A DNA stretch of 64,000 nucleotides from Selaginella moellendorffii (GCF_000143415.4 NW_003314388.1:310001-374000), one strand, 5' to 3'; positions 31,921 through 43,901 are shown, counted from the stretch's first letter. Numbers and translations: made by a program. Notes: generated from the sequence alone by a model not told the origin.

Positions 31921-32095
31921 TGTAAAATATATATATATATATATATATATTATTCTAGCTAGGTAATACACTAATTATAGTACTATAGTATATAGACCAT
32001 CTATTTAGGATTGAGTTTGGTTCATCCATTCTTGTATATAAGTAGGGGTCTAAACCTCAATTAATATATCTATTCCTATATCCCGAACACTCGCA
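31921..32095 (+). repeat. Right LTR of the old element
   Basis: 175 bases, starts TGTAAAATAT with an (AT)n run and ends GAACACTCGCA; aligns with 24384-24566 over the last ~150 bases. Confidence 0.75.
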
Positions 32096-34163
32096 ATGCC
32101 TATTATATACATCCCATAATAACATATAATTAGGTCTTATTGACCATGGTATCATAAAAATATAATAGAAATCTAGGAAATTTTGGAATTCCTATAATCA
32201 AATGCTTAAGAATTTACTCTCAATAAGAAATTATATGTTTGTGTATTGTTCCTCATTATCATTCTTAGCTAAAGCCATTATTTATAGTAAAGGTTTGAAT
32301 TTGACAATACATACTTACTCATATTTCTTAGACTTGATTGTGTATATTATATATCAAAACCTCCTAACTAATCTTGTGATAAATAATAAGACTATTTAAC
32401 TATTTTATTGTGAATCATTCTGCTATTACCCTTGATTTTTCAATATCAAAGACTCCACTTGAATATTTGTGAGACCAAGACAATGGATTACTTGGCATCT
32501 TATCTATAGATTTCAAAGTTAATATTCTACAAATATATAAAGATTTTAGAGGGACTAATGTACAAAAAAGGTTATACCTATGTGGTGGATGATGATATAG
32601 ATACTAGAGAGTCCATGGCTAAAATGAATATAGATGGATAAATGAAATGATTTGATAAAGTGTTTAAAAGCTAATTCTAACTTCTTTAGGAGATAAAATG
32701 GCCAATGTTCCTAATTTAAGTGCAAGTAGCACTACTTACTTAAATACTGTGGTCCTCTTGCTTGGTAATTAAAGGTATAATTATATGTTGAGGAAGTCTA
32801 GGATATTTTACACCCTAACCTAATGGTAGTATTGGCAAGTATAATTGTGAAATGAGAGGGATTTGGTGAGGATAAAAAAAGGGATATTAAGGATGTTGTT
32901 CCTCCATGCTTTAAGGCATCTTAAGGATGCTAAAGTGTAATTATAGAATGACTACTCATGGATAGATAGTCTAGTCTTAAGAGATGGGACTATAGTATTG
33001 ATGGTTTTAAATTACCAATGAAACAGTGAGAATGAACATTATTTTAACATAAAAGATTAATATGCCAATGACACCTATAGGTGTTTAAATGGGACTAGAT
33101 ACGTAAAACATTTAGACTAAATATAAAGTTAGTATGACTCTAGGATCACCTCTAATGTCTAGCAAGTACTCCAAATTAAGTTAGGACATATTGAGGTGGT
33201 GAGTGAGACTCTTCCAAGTAGTCAAAGATGTAGTTAAGTAAAATAGAAAATTTAATTATTTAGAAAATTTAGTTGCTTACATGGATGCCCTACAAGATGA
33301 GGACATAATCATAAATACCCAATTCATACAATTTTAATTTTAGGGCTGAAAATATACTTTAGTCAAAAAGACATATTATAGATTAAGTAGCCACTAATAA
33401 ATAATTCATGCCATTTGCTTCAATACTATATATAACGCTTTCTTCCATTCAGCCAATTAGAAAAGGGGTAATTATTTGATAAGAAAGGCTTTAATGATTA
33501 TTTTATCCTCATTTATCCCCTACAGTTCCAAGAATTTATAATAACAGTATCTAAATCTTATCCTATAATCATATGCATTACAGATGTTATGCACGCTTGG
33601 ACGACACACAATTACATATTAACATTGCTGCATATATCGATAAAGGAGTCTATCCCAAATTGAAGAAATTGATAATCACCATATTAGGCTGGCACTAAAA
33701 ACCTGTAAAAACCATAATAAACAATATATACTACTTTTTAATATAGTTCATCAAATGTAATATAGTTTGTTATTCATTATAATAGTCATGATACAATATC
33801 TATTCTCTATATAGTCTATGAGATAGTTCTCTAGAAACAGTTTATACTTAGTTTCAAAAAACTGATATAAAAAAACATCTTTCCAAACTTTATTAGGCAT
33901 AAAGAGCCCTAAGTGTTTTATGTATCTAAATCGTTTTAATTGATTTTGAAAATTTGATAGATTATTCTTCATGAGTGATTCTAGCTTACCATTGTTGGGG
34001 TTTTAAATCTATGTGAGAAAGAGTAATATTCCTTCTAAAATTTGGTAAGCACTAGTTTCATATTTTATATAAAAGCAACACTTAAACTAAAACTTGAGAT
34101 TATATTTTTTCATATAGAGTTTGCTGCTCATATAATTTGTTGTTGTTGTTTTGTTGTTAAACT
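32096..34163. repeat. Dispersed AT-rich repeat, copy A (tail of duplication copy 1)
   Basis: No gene. It aligns with 44670-46278 (the same tail in duplication copy 2), and part of it aligns with 53723-54552 and, inverted, 60995-61925. Shared marks include AAATCTAGGAAATTTTGGAATT, GTAGTATTGGCAAGTAT and GAGAGGGATTTGGT. The C and D copies are GC-richer versions of the same text, so A and B look like forms decayed by C-to-T change. Confidence 0.75.
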
Positions 34164-34196
34164 GTTAATAGATGGCTTAGATTTGAGCAAGATTTT

Positions 34197-34226
34197 CTAG
34201 AATATTCCACTGTCAGAATATTCTAG
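34197..34226. repeat. Perfect 11-bp inverted repeat at the duplication junction
   Basis: CTAGAATATTC (34197-34207) and GAATATTCTAG (34216-34226) are exact inverse complements around an 8-base spacer. They lie in the ~145 bases between the end of duplication copy 1 and the start of copy 2. Confidence 0.8.
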
Positions 34227-34324
34227 GGGCATGAGGGGCACAGGGGTATATTCCCCTTTCTTCCCTATTTTCTAAGGCCGGGAGTTCACACAAGAAAGAG
34301 TTTTGAGTTGGATGCTGCTGCATG

Positions 34325-34435
34325 TGTTCCAAATGAATTCTCAATTGCCTTACCATGCAAATGTGTATGAGGCATGGCTTTGAGGCCAAGATTGTTGAAT
34401 CTGCCACTCCCAAACATGGCATCTTCCATGAAGCT
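34325..34435 (-). pseudogene. Decayed copy of helicase exon 1 and intron 1
   Basis: Matches 18125-18235 but with many CG dinucleotides turned into TG or CA, for example in the stretch equivalent to the start codon and the [10 protein letters not shown] codons. It has no downstream helicase exons, so it is a dead end of the duplication. Confidence 0.75.
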
Positions 34436-34468
34436 AGAACCATAAACCCTAAGATAAGAAAAAGAAAA

Positions 34469-34535
34469 GGGGTTAGAATTGAACTTAGAACCTCTTGCAC
34501 CCTAAACAAGAATCATACCACTAGACTAAATGCCC
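34469..34535 (-). pseudogene. tRNA-Pro pseudogene
   Basis: Copy of the tRNA at 18274-18345. The anticodon region TAGGG is kept, but the 3' acceptor side lost about five bases and several stem bases changed by C-to-T, so the acceptor and T stems no longer pair. Confidence 0.8.
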
Positions 34536-34607
34536 ATGATTTACAAGTTAAGCTAAACACTCTCTAATTTATAGACTAATGAACACCCATTAACCCCTTA
34601 TTCGAGG

Positions 34608-34767
34608 ATGAAGATCGAGGAGGAGTTCGAGATAGATGAGGCTCTTGAGCCCAAGGTTCCTCTAGACTCCAAGGTTTGTGCCATTTTTCTTAGTGATGAT
34701 AAGGACTTTCCATGCTGCCATATCTCTTTCAGGTTCTCTTTGCAAACTTAGCATTCGTCAATAAGTT
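34608..34767 (+). pseudogene. Two exon-like pieces of an unknown gene
   Basis: From an ATG at 34608 an acidic peptide (MKIEEEFEIDEALEPKVPLD) runs to a donor-like AAG|GT near 34674. After a CTTTCAG acceptor near 34732 the frame continues VLFANLAFVNK. The coding style is unlike the surrounding retroelement DNA. It sits at the very left edge of the inserted block, so it may be a captured gene fragment. Family unknown. Confidence 0.35.
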
Positions 34768-34933
34768 GGTATATGATGAGTTGTGCATCTCTAATGAAAG
34801 TGGCTTGCATAAACTTGAGATCTACTACCAACTTCATGGCATTGATAATTGCCAAGTACTTTACTTCATTAGCTGATGTTGCTGGAAAAGTGATAGAGAG
34901 GTTGGCTACTTTGTTCTTAGCAGAATCAATCAT
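34748..34933 (-). pseudogene. RNase H fragment of a retroelement
   Basis: 62 codons reading TSANEVKYLAIINAMKLVVD then a segment ending IRDAQLIIYQL. This matches the RNase H pattern with the AEYxALI helix and the GDSQLVIxQ strand of plant LTR elements; the usual GDS has become RDA here. Confidence 0.55.
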
Positions 34934-35953
34934 CTAAACACCAATGTCGGCAAGATGGTTTTTGGGGCAAAAAGTGTTATCGAAATAAGCTGTAATCATA
35001 AGAGTGTCTTCATCCTTAAATAAAGATGTTAAGGACACCATATATAGCAAGCTTGTCTCTGGCAAGTCAAGCAAGAATATTTCTTTTGAATCCAAGGCCT
35101 TTATCCCTTGCTTTCTCTGCTTCTAATGCTTTGAGTGTGCAATCTCCAATGTAAGGACTGAAGTTAAATATTTTGCTAGTGAAGGAAGATCTTCCATTGA
35201 AGTCAAGTCCAAGTCTAGGGTGGAATTTTCAATGCACCAAACTAGGATTTGTACTAAGGGCTCCATTGTGGAAAACTCTAAATTCTAACAGCTATAACTC
35301 ACACATAGCATGTCTTATTGGCTTAGGTCTTTTTGCCAACTGTTTGCCTAGATATTACTCTTCATCTCCAAAACCGGCATGATAAAATTCATTTAGCTAA
35401 GCATACTTGGCCTGGCTTTTTAGTTTTCTTTTGCTTTGTCTTCCACTAGCTTGACAAGAACCCATACACTCAGAATCGTTAGCTATAGTGATTTCCATAG
35501 GAAGATGTTGGCTGTGTGACACCTTAAACAATTGCTAAAGAGAACTGAATGCATCTTGTGGAAGATGGACTTAGTCTGGAATGACTTTATCATCAAGCTC
35601 CATAAGAAAAAGTTGGTCCTAAGCAAAAAAGAAGTCAAGAAGCCCATCCTTAATCAGATAACACTCCAAAAAGCTAGATATGGAAGTTGGCACCATATAA
35701 GCCCCACCATCAAATAAAGAGGGTATGGCTAGAGGCTTAGCCTTACTTTCAAATAAAGAGAGTAAGGTTGAAAGATGTCCAAAGCTATTTAACTCACCTC
35801 CAACAATGTTGACTACATTGCATGAGAAAGCATCCATCACATAAATTTTAGGCATGTTGAGAAAGAGCTCTACTATGATTGTTGAGAAAGGTGGCGCTAT
35901 AGATTCCATTGTTAATTTCCATCTTGCCTTTTGCACTATTGATGGTGCAATGG

Positions 35954-36820
35954 TGTCACGAATATGACTTTGGGTATCGAAAGATACTTGTCGGCTAGTC
36001 CTTACGAACACTCTTTCCTTACTGCCATGACGGTAAGAGGTTGGTACAGTTGGATCCCTTTGGTAGCCCCTTTTGTGCTAGTGGAGTTAATTGGGCATTT
36101 CGAATGTACTTAGACCAGATGAGTATAAGGATGGAATTCCTATGTACTATTAGCTAAGCATACTTAGCCCAGTAAGGAGTTCCCTTCTCGTTGTGTCTTG
36201 CACTAGCTAGTGACAAGAACCCTCGTGTATTGAGATTAGTCCCTTAATATCGCTAAATGATAGCTTATTGTGTTTGCCAAACACCCTCGCTATCATACCC
36301 TTTGTGTTAGTCTCATTTTGGTCCCAAATGCTATTTATGGAAAGTGTCAGAATTGCTCATTTGGCATATCTACGGAACGTAGTGATTGGCCTAAACACAA
36401 TGGTGTTTGTCTCATGTCCAAATTCGCAATCTAGGGACATACTATATTTAGTAAGTTTCGAGCTTGTCCTAAAGACTAACTCCTAGTAATAAAGGAGGCT
36501 TGGGGTGAAAGCCCAAAGCGTGTGTTCCTCAAGAGGGGGAGGGGGGCTATGGGGGGTTCCAAATGTATAGTAAGGATAGTGGTTGGAATGCATGTCCGAC
36601 CACCTAAGGCATTAGTTTGGCTTCCACTGGGCTGTGTCGCTCCTTGTTTTGTGTCTGACTTGGGTCTAAGCCGAAGCTCCATATTGCTCTAGTTGGTGGG
36701 GTACCCTCCTCCTCGCATTAGGCTACAGGTATGCCAAAATTGTGTCAGACACCATCTAACACCATTTTGCATGCAGGTGCTTGATACGGGGAGTTGGTGC
36801 TCGTAGGATTGTACCGGACC
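35954..36820 (+). repeat. Partial, diverged LTR of the 46426-53717 family
   Basis: Begins TGTCACGAATATGACTTTGG and follows the 1143-bp LTR for about 870 bases (ACTGCCA, AACCCTCG, TGATAGCTTA, ACACAATGGTGTT and the G-rich tract near 36530-36560), then homology fades. The 3' quarter, with the hairpin and the CTACA end, is not recognisable. Confidence 0.8.
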
Positions 36821-37884
36821 CTCATTTCGTAGCACAACGGGCTTGGAATTCAGCTCCAAATTCAGGTGTGCTACAAATGGGCTAGAACTTGCCATAAACA
36901 GCTAAGGATAATAGAGTGCTTCAAGGAGGATGTTCCAAGACACTCGTAGTCGACCATAAGGAAATCTACTTAAAAAATAACACCTTGTATCGAGATGTTA
37001 ATGCCACATTAGCATTGGAGGAATAGTGTGATTGGCAAAGGTCTTGAACACAATGGAGGAGCACTCAATGATCTCTAGCTATGCTGAAAAGGTATCTTCA
37101 AGAGAGATAATATTACTTATAGAACTAGAGTCAACCAAAACATCCATTGCAAGAGGAAGTGCCAATTTGCACTAGGACGAAGAATGGACCAAGATCTCCA
37201 CCATATTTTGTCATGTTGATGATGTGCACCTCTTGAGGAGTCCTACTGAAAGTGCTCTGTGGTGTTCCTGACCTTGGAAACTCCTCTAAATGCTAGTAGA
37301 ATTCAAGGACAAAGCACAATATTTCTCGGAGCAAAAAGAGTGTCAACTAGTTATTGAAGAACTAGCTCCAAAACATGAATAGCTGTTGATGAGATCCCAG
37401 GAGGAGAGGAGAGTAGTGACTTGAAGGGGAGCTTAAAAGCCACTCACTATATCACTAGATTTAGTGCAAATAGAGATTGTGGTTTGGTGTTTCTATTTGT
37501 AAAGTTCCTCAGTTACCAAAATTGTGTTGATTGATGAAGTTGGTGCTTTGCCTTTGTTTGATGAAAAGGCTGCCTTGATCACTCATTGCTCCAACTACTC
37601 TTAGTATGTCTCTAGACCATGAGATGGTGTGGAGTTGTTAGTGAAGGGATATTGTTGGACACGTTGAAAAGGTGGAGGTTGAAGCACTAGGTGAAGTTTG
37701 AAGTGGCACTATATGCTATGTGTGTTTGTCTCGTAGTGAGTGCACTAATAGGACTTGAATGAATTAGCATTCCCAAGCTGTAGTAGCCTCTTTTCTAGAC
37801 TTCATAAACTCTTAGAGCAGCTTGTCATGGTGTGACTATTGCTAAAGAATGATCACCTTCAACTATTGCATCATGTTGGCAAAG

Positions 37885-38078
37885 TGTAAACAACCAAAGA
37901 GAACAACTTGAGAAATGGTCCATAGGGTTCAAATATAAAGGGAAAGGGCCCATGAACAAAAGTGCACTTTCTTTTCCAATCGGTTAAGGGTCTTGGGATA
38001 GTTGGAGTTAAGTGTCCTTGGGTTTGAATAATACTGGGTTGGGTGACCTCTCAGGAAGTCCAAACTCAGGAGCTTACA
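37885..38078 (-). repeat. Solo LTR of the TRIM family
   Basis: 194 bases, TGTAAAC to GCTTACA, the inverse complement of the TRIM LTRs at 24628-24821. No second LTR or interior adjoins it, and the flanking pentamers do not match. It has more differences from the TRIM than the two TRIM LTRs have from each other, so it is older. Confidence 0.88.
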
Positions 38079-38770
38079 TTTCTCAATAGTTAGAGGTGTG
38101 TGTTCAACGGCAATAGGCTTTAGTGGTGATGGGTGAATAGTTGCACAAGGCGTTAAAATCAACTTTAACAATCCCCAAGTTGACAAATAATTCTCTTTCC
38201 AGCTTTATGGCAAATGAAAATGCCTCATAGCAAAACCTGAATGTTTTTTTGAGAAGTTTCCATTGCAAGTTCTCATGCAAACCTACTATAAATGCTATGA
38301 TCCCATGCTGCTTGTCTTGGACCACTCTATGATCCCAACATTGCTTCTAGTACACTTGAAACTAGTGATATAGTCAAGGACAAACTCATGAGCACCCTAC
38401 TGGAATAAAACAAAATCGACAAATAGCCGATTTGTGGGTTTTTCTTTGATGAAATGTTCCTTGAACAAAGCAAGTAGTGTCTGGAAGTCCATTTAGTCCT
38501 CTAGGAGAAGAGAATCTACCCAAGTTGCTAATTTTCCTTCATAAGATTGCAAGAAGTTATAGCATATACAATCATTATCAACAATCATGTTTGTGGTGTA
38601 GTAGTACTCAAAGCAATTGATATGCAATGTTGGAGAAACTATTCCAACACTTAAGAAGGTTGGTAAATCACTCCTCTTTTGCAAAACATGGAGTTGATGT
38701 TGAGCTAAATATGGCTGTGCCATAGCTCATAGATCAGAGTTGCTAGAATCTATTGAGGATGAAGAAAACT
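38079..38770 (-). pseudogene. gag-like remnant of a gypsy element
   Basis: Minus-strand text such as CYNFLQSYEGKLATWVDSLL, FQTLLALFKEHFIKEKPTNR and DKQHGIIAFIVGLHENLQWK follows the order of plant gypsy gag (sample of the capsid core, then the matrix-distal helix). Stops interrupt it throughout. The TRIM solo LTR lies at its downstream end. Confidence 0.5.
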
Positions 38771-39974
38771 CAACTTGAGAAGGTGCTATGTTGTACCTAA
38801 GTTGCCTCTGGATGCTAAAAACTTTACTCCGTACCTTAGGGCCTTGAGGTATAGTAAAAGGGCACTAGTTTGCCATATTCCTAATCTATACTGGCATTAA
38901 ATACTTTGAATACTGCAAATGTTTAGTCAAAGCAACTTAATTGACAGGAGTAATAAGGCTGTAAACTTCTCTAAAGCATAGAAAGAAGAGTCCTCGGCCA
39001 TAATAAATGGCCTAGAATCCTTTGCCTTGTTCACAAGTTGCTCAAAATTGCCCAAAATGCCCGTGATAAAAAGAAATACATTTAAAAATGGAAGGAGATA
39101 TAGGCTGATTGGTAAAAATTGCTTTAGTGTAGCTCTTTTAACATTCCAAGACACACCTTAAAGCATATATAGGAAAGATTACTTATTTCCTAGAAAACCC
39201 TCACCAAAGTTTAGCCTAAAATTGAAAAATGAATACCTTGATCTTGATCCTTCATTATTTTGATTGTAAGTAGGATTGTTGAAAAGAGTTCAACCCCATC
39301 TACCATATTATTCCAAGAATTTGTGATGAAAACACCTCAATATCCTGTGAGATTTAAGAAAAGATAAAGAAAATCATTTTGCATGCCACAAATTCTCTCA
39401 AATCTAGCACCAAGAATCAACCTTGCTGAAAAAAGGAGCTTTAGACCTATCCAATATGCCTAAGATCAAGCAAATCTGCTGTTAGAAAAACAAAAAATTT
39501 CTCCTCAAAGTTTACGGCCAAAAGGAAAAGATAGAAATGACACCTTTGAAAGCTATACTCATCATTTCAGGTTCACTATTTGTTAGGGGAATGAGAAGGT
39601 GCTCTTCTAACACTTGCTCAAACATGAGAAATACTTCAATGCTTTCCATAAATACCCCTCTGGGGCAAAGGTTTCATGCAAAGAAGATGAGGAATAATCT
39701 AGGAATATAGCCATGCTTGACAATTTAATAACATAGTTCCTTCAAATTTTTAAGTGTTCTCACTTGACAAAATCAATTTATAATCATGCATGCCCCATGT
39801 TTTGCCCCATGGGCCCCTCTTGAAGTTAACATCTTCAACTAAAGTTTTTACTCCTCTAATCCCACTTAATAAGTCACATAATTAATGTAACATAGTTTTT
39901 TGTATAAGTTTGAAAGTCCTCAAACATTAACTTTCATTCAAAGCCATTTTTTTTAACATAAGGGAACTAGTTAA
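38771..39974. other. AT-rich remainder of the inserted block
   Basis: No gene, LTR pair or other repeat recognised. It ends at the junction with copy-2 sequence near 39974. Confidence 0.4.
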
Positions 39975-40052
39975 CATATGCTCTAGATTAAAATGAAAGA
40001 TCAAAGATTGCATCATAGGGCTTTCTCTTTTTGGCACGCCATACACATGTAG

Positions 40053-40889
40053 AAGAAGCACAATTATTACACAATTTGCAATTTCATAATGCCAAAGAAG
40101 GATCTCTTTTGTGTTCAACAACAGTGGATGATGGTTAGTGTTTTCTTTTCTTCTTCTCTTCCAGACTGACTTTGTGGCTTTCGAAAATGATAGCTTTGAA
40201 ATTGCTCGTGGACAATCGCATTACTGGGCTTCCAGTTACAGACAAGGACAGAAAGCTGGTCAGTCTCGCCATCTCTTTCTTGAAGCTCATAGATCTGAAA
40301 GCCAAATCTCTCGCAGGTTGGAGTTGTATCAGACTACAATTTACTAGCTCTTGATTCTATCTTGGGTAAGCCAGAGCTCCAAGGTTTTTCTTATGAATTT
40401 CTCAATCTCAGGGAAGAGGCCATCAAGCAACAGTTTGTTCCCCGAGGCAGGAAGTACATGGAAGGTGAGCAAAACTTTCTAGAGTTAGCTTTTTTCTTTC
40501 TTTCAGGCCTTCAAAGAGATCCAACACCTTCTCACCAAAATCCAAGGCAAGACTGTGGGAGATTTGATGACTCCCTTGCCGCTGGTGGTTCGAGTGGACA
40601 TGAACATTTAAGACGCAGCCAGGTAGCTTCAAACGTTTCTGCCATACTCGATAGAAATTTCGCTAAAACTTCTTGGTTTTCCTTTGGATCCAAGGATATT
40701 GCTTGACACCAAGTACCAGAGGCTTCCTGTTGTGGACGAGTCTGGAAACCTGGTAACGAAGAATTAGATTTGCTTGATTGTGAGAATTCTTTCGTAAACT
40801 TCCAGGTCGGTTTGATCACGAGAGGCAACGTTGTTCGAGCAGCATTACAAGTCAAGTGTGCTGCCGAGGAAAATACTTCCAGCTCGTGA
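40053..40889 (+). pseudogene. CBS-domain gene copy, dead
   Basis: Copy of 18849-19712 without exon 1, so it lacks a start codon and transit peptide. A small deletion in the exon 2 equivalent (near 40115) shifts the frame. In the exon 6 equivalent the Glu codon after NI has become TAA at 40609-40611. Splice sites of the later exons are kept. Exon 1 was lost by a deletion joining CCATACGCG to TGTAGAAG. Confidence 0.92.
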
Positions 40890-41045
40890 CGAAGAAAAAA
40901 ATTTATTCTCGGAATCATCCAAGAAGATTCACATTCATTTGTTCTCTCTACGGCCAATTCTTTGTATTTCTATTTGGTAACATCTTAAACGAAGTTCCTA
41001 GAATTTGGATTTAAAAGTTGTTTTTATCTCTTTGTACAATGTGAT

Positions 41046-43890
41046 TCAACTCCCACCACCACAGCCACCGCACCCGCAGCCACCACCGCCTCCACCACCT
41101 CCTCCACAACCTCCTCCTCCACCTCCTGCTCCACCACATCGCCACAATACGAACCTCCTCCCCTCCTGCTCCACCACATCGCCACAATACGAACCACCTC
41201 CATCATACCAGCACTGGCCTGAACCACCAAAACCATGACCACCGTCGCCTCCGCCCTCTCCCCTGCCCTCTCCGCCACCACCTTCAATCACCTTGCTGCA
41301 ACGGCGATCAATCGTCACAGCACCTGGTCAGGCAGCAATGTTCTTAGTATTTGGGTGCAAAATATTCGTTTCTCACTCCAATGATCTTGTTCTTCTTCTG
41401 AGACGATCACTCGTTTACTCCTCATCGTCCACGAAGGAATGGCTTTGCCGAGCATATCGGACACGGACATGCTTATGGTTGCCGACAAAAGAAGCACAAG
41501 CAGCACATCCTCGTTGGGATCAATCTGGAAGTAAGCTTTCATTTACGGTTTCTTAGAATGAGATAGATCGAGCTTTACCTGCATGCCTCCAGACCGCCAG
41601 TTGAAAAGAGCTGTCGCCTTGCCTTGAGGAGCGTCTCTTGTGAATCTCACCATTGTCACAAACCACGCTTCCTGTCGGTCAGATGCACCAGGAACAGCAA
41701 AGTCCAGGTGACGACCCGAGAAGAGCATGATCTACAATCAAGTTTTCCAGAGAATCAGCCATCTGTACCACTGTATAATCTCACTAACTCACCGGACAGT
41801 TGTGGGATTTCATTTCAACGTGGAGCTGTGGTCTCATGTTCCAGTGCTTATCCTTCACATTTCTGTCCACAGTTAAAATAGCCTTCCCGTTCTGCAGAGA
41901 CCATCTCCTAGATTCCAAAGATGGTTTCTCCAGTTGCCACGCAGATCCCAGAATTTCACCTGAGAAAGAAAAAACATTTTGTCGATCCAAAAGATTTGTT
42001 GCTTTTGCCATACCGTTTACAGAGCCAGTGTTATAAGAACCTTTGTATGTCCACCCTCCTTTGTGAGCGTGCACAACTTTATCAGTGTCTGGAATGCTTC
42101 TTAGCCAAAACCCTCCACGCTTGTATCTACAAGAAAAGTTACTGCATCAGCCTGAAAAAAAGTGGAAGGCTTGATCACAGCGTACAAACCTGCAAACGCA
42201 CAACGAAGGATTCGACTCTGGCATGGTCGAAAACGTTCCTTGTTATCCACATGCTTTCGCGGTTACTGTCGTGAGTGGCACTGTCGTCTCCCGTGTCTCT
42301 CACTCTCACGCTTCTAAAGAGATAAGGCGCAGTGACTGGAGAAGTAACGGAGATGTAAACCAGCACCGACACTTGTCGGTCCTCCTGGAATGGAAACCAG
42401 CCGCCGAGTGATTGTGTTTCCGAACGGATGACATTTATCCATGGAATCACGAGCCGGCCCACAGTTCTGGATATCAAAACCCGCCTCCGTCGAACTGCTA
42501 GCACCAGTCCTTCGGTGGAGAGTTCAGCCGTCATGACTGACACTACGTTCTGCTGAGAGGCAGCCTTCACTCGTTGGCTTTCGAGCTTCAGAAACTTTTG
42601 ATGGTTTAACGAGCTGACCACATAGGAGATGGTCTTGTCGTCTGGCAAACCTCTAGTACCTCGCACGGAGAGATGAACCTACAGAAATCGATCGGATCCG
42701 GCGAGATTGACAACAAATCTGCAAACTCAAATACCTGAATGGTCTTTCGCTCAGCCAAGTGATCGTCGTTTTTACTAGCAAGCCTAGCGAGCTTGGTTGG
42801 ATCATAAGCAGGTGTTCCTGGAATGGATACTGGTGGCTCCCCTCTATACATGCAGCCTGCTTTCTCGTATGGAAGGCCATACGTGTCTTCCCACATAGAT
42901 CGAGTTTTTGTGAATCCATTGTCCAGTTTCCCTCCAGAACCTCGGTTGCTATCTGTGTCGTCATGCTCGAAGATGCTTCCCAGTACCTGTGTGAGATCGT
43001 TGTGGTAGCTCACAGTGTGAAGCTGATGAGTATGCCATATCAAATCAATGTCGTAAGTGGGAACGAAAAACGTTGATGTGCCAGACGTGCGTATGAGATG
43101 GAGAAATGCCTTGTAACGTGCAGCTGCAGCTAGCAAGAAGCTCTCATCCAGGTAATGCGGATCAGAAACCTGCATACTTAAAGTTGAGTTTGCTTTCAAG
43201 AAAAGATCACCACTTGCCTGATAGTAGAAACTTTTCTGCCTGAGAGCCGCTTCTGCCAAGTCATAAGAGATATTGGTTGCTCTTTCGGTATATCTTCTTG
43301 TCACGTCTCCACCGTAAATGTCTAGAGTGTATGGTTCGTCCCGGAAATTCGAAGCCCAGGTATTGGCGCTTTGCTGGAGATCGCTTTCGTGTCTCGCCAA
43401 AGATGGTCCGGCCACAATCTTACCGAACAATCTCTTACAGTCCTCAGCATATTGAACCTAGTCAGAGAGGTTACTTCAGCAAACAGAAAATGAATGGTTA
43501 CACTTACAGGATTCAAGCGATGGCAATGGAAGAATTTGCTAGCAGCGGAAGGCAGCAGTACTGGTATCTAGAATCCAAGAAGAAATCAGAAAACTAGATG
43601 AAGCAAGTAATTAATATCTCACCTCTCGATTGCCCTTCCTAAAACAGGCCCCTCAAACAGTCTGAAGTTGCCATGTACCAGGAAAAGAAACTCCAACTGT
43701 GATTTTGCAGCTCATACCACATCGAGAGACACCGCAACTTCTGCAGCTTTGGACCATTCATTCAGTTGATTCTCGGCTTTGTGCCATTCATTCAGTTGAT
43801 TCTCGGAAAGGGAAGCCCTTGTTGTTGTCCGTGAGTCGAGCACAAGGTTTGGTCTCCTTAAATTCTCGGGAAGAAACTGACTCTTCCAAG
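41046..43890 (-). pseudogene. GRDP (DUF1399) gene copy, dead
   Basis: Matches the GRDP gene at 19897-22922 with very high identity; the two largest exons stay open (42735-43457 and 42191-42678 equivalents). Disabling changes: a TGA in exon 1 where GTAGCAGCT became GTATGAGCT; a 40-bp deletion in exon 2 that removes the first histidine motif; a one-base insertion at the end of exon 4 near 42195; and a shorter, rearranged Gly-rich tail. Exon 1 also carries a 30-bp tandem duplication (43755-43806) repeating ENQLNEW. Confidence 0.92.
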
Positions 43891-43901
43891 GACGTAGAGT
43901 G

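Larger units (their letters stand above)
24384..32095 (+). mobile_element. Old LTR element carrying nested insertions
   Basis: Diverged direct repeats at 24384-24566 and 31921-32095 begin TGT and end in CA. After the left repeat comes TTAGTGGAGGTGAAAGG, closely related to the sequence after the 5' LTR of the nested gypsy element (TTGGTGGAGTTGAGGGG), so both use the same primer-site type. A purine tract (GGAGGAAAGGATGG) precedes the right repeat. U3 differs from the nested gypsy family, but the TATATAAG box and U5 end are related. The corresponding empty site is visible in copy 2 near 44685-44695. Its own interior holds an unusual decayed frame (30343-31398) and no gag-pol. Confidence 0.75.
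18107..34163. repeat. Tandem segmental duplication, copy 1
   Basis: Runs from helicase exon 1/intron 1 through tRNA, CBS, GRDP and the 169-residue gene to the AT-rich tail. It is interrupted by the LTR element at 24384-32095. Without that insert the unit is about 8.3 kb. The genes in this copy are intact. The matching copy is 34308-46278, in the same orientation, about 145 bases further on. Confidence 0.85.
34607..39974 (-). mobile_element. Decayed retroelement block inserted in duplication copy 2
   Basis: Absent from copy 1, where TTATTCGAG joins directly to CATATGCTCTAG at 18411-18428. Minus-strand remnants of a gypsy-type element are visible: gag-like text (38104-38723, with WVDSLLLED and FKEHFIKEK), a protease-like VLVDSSSIS near 37120, and RNase H near 34750-34930. 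Other insertions sit inside it: an LTR fragment at 35954-36820 and a TRIM solo LTR at 37885-38078. I see no intact frame. No LTR pair was identified for the block as a whole. Confidence 0.6.
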
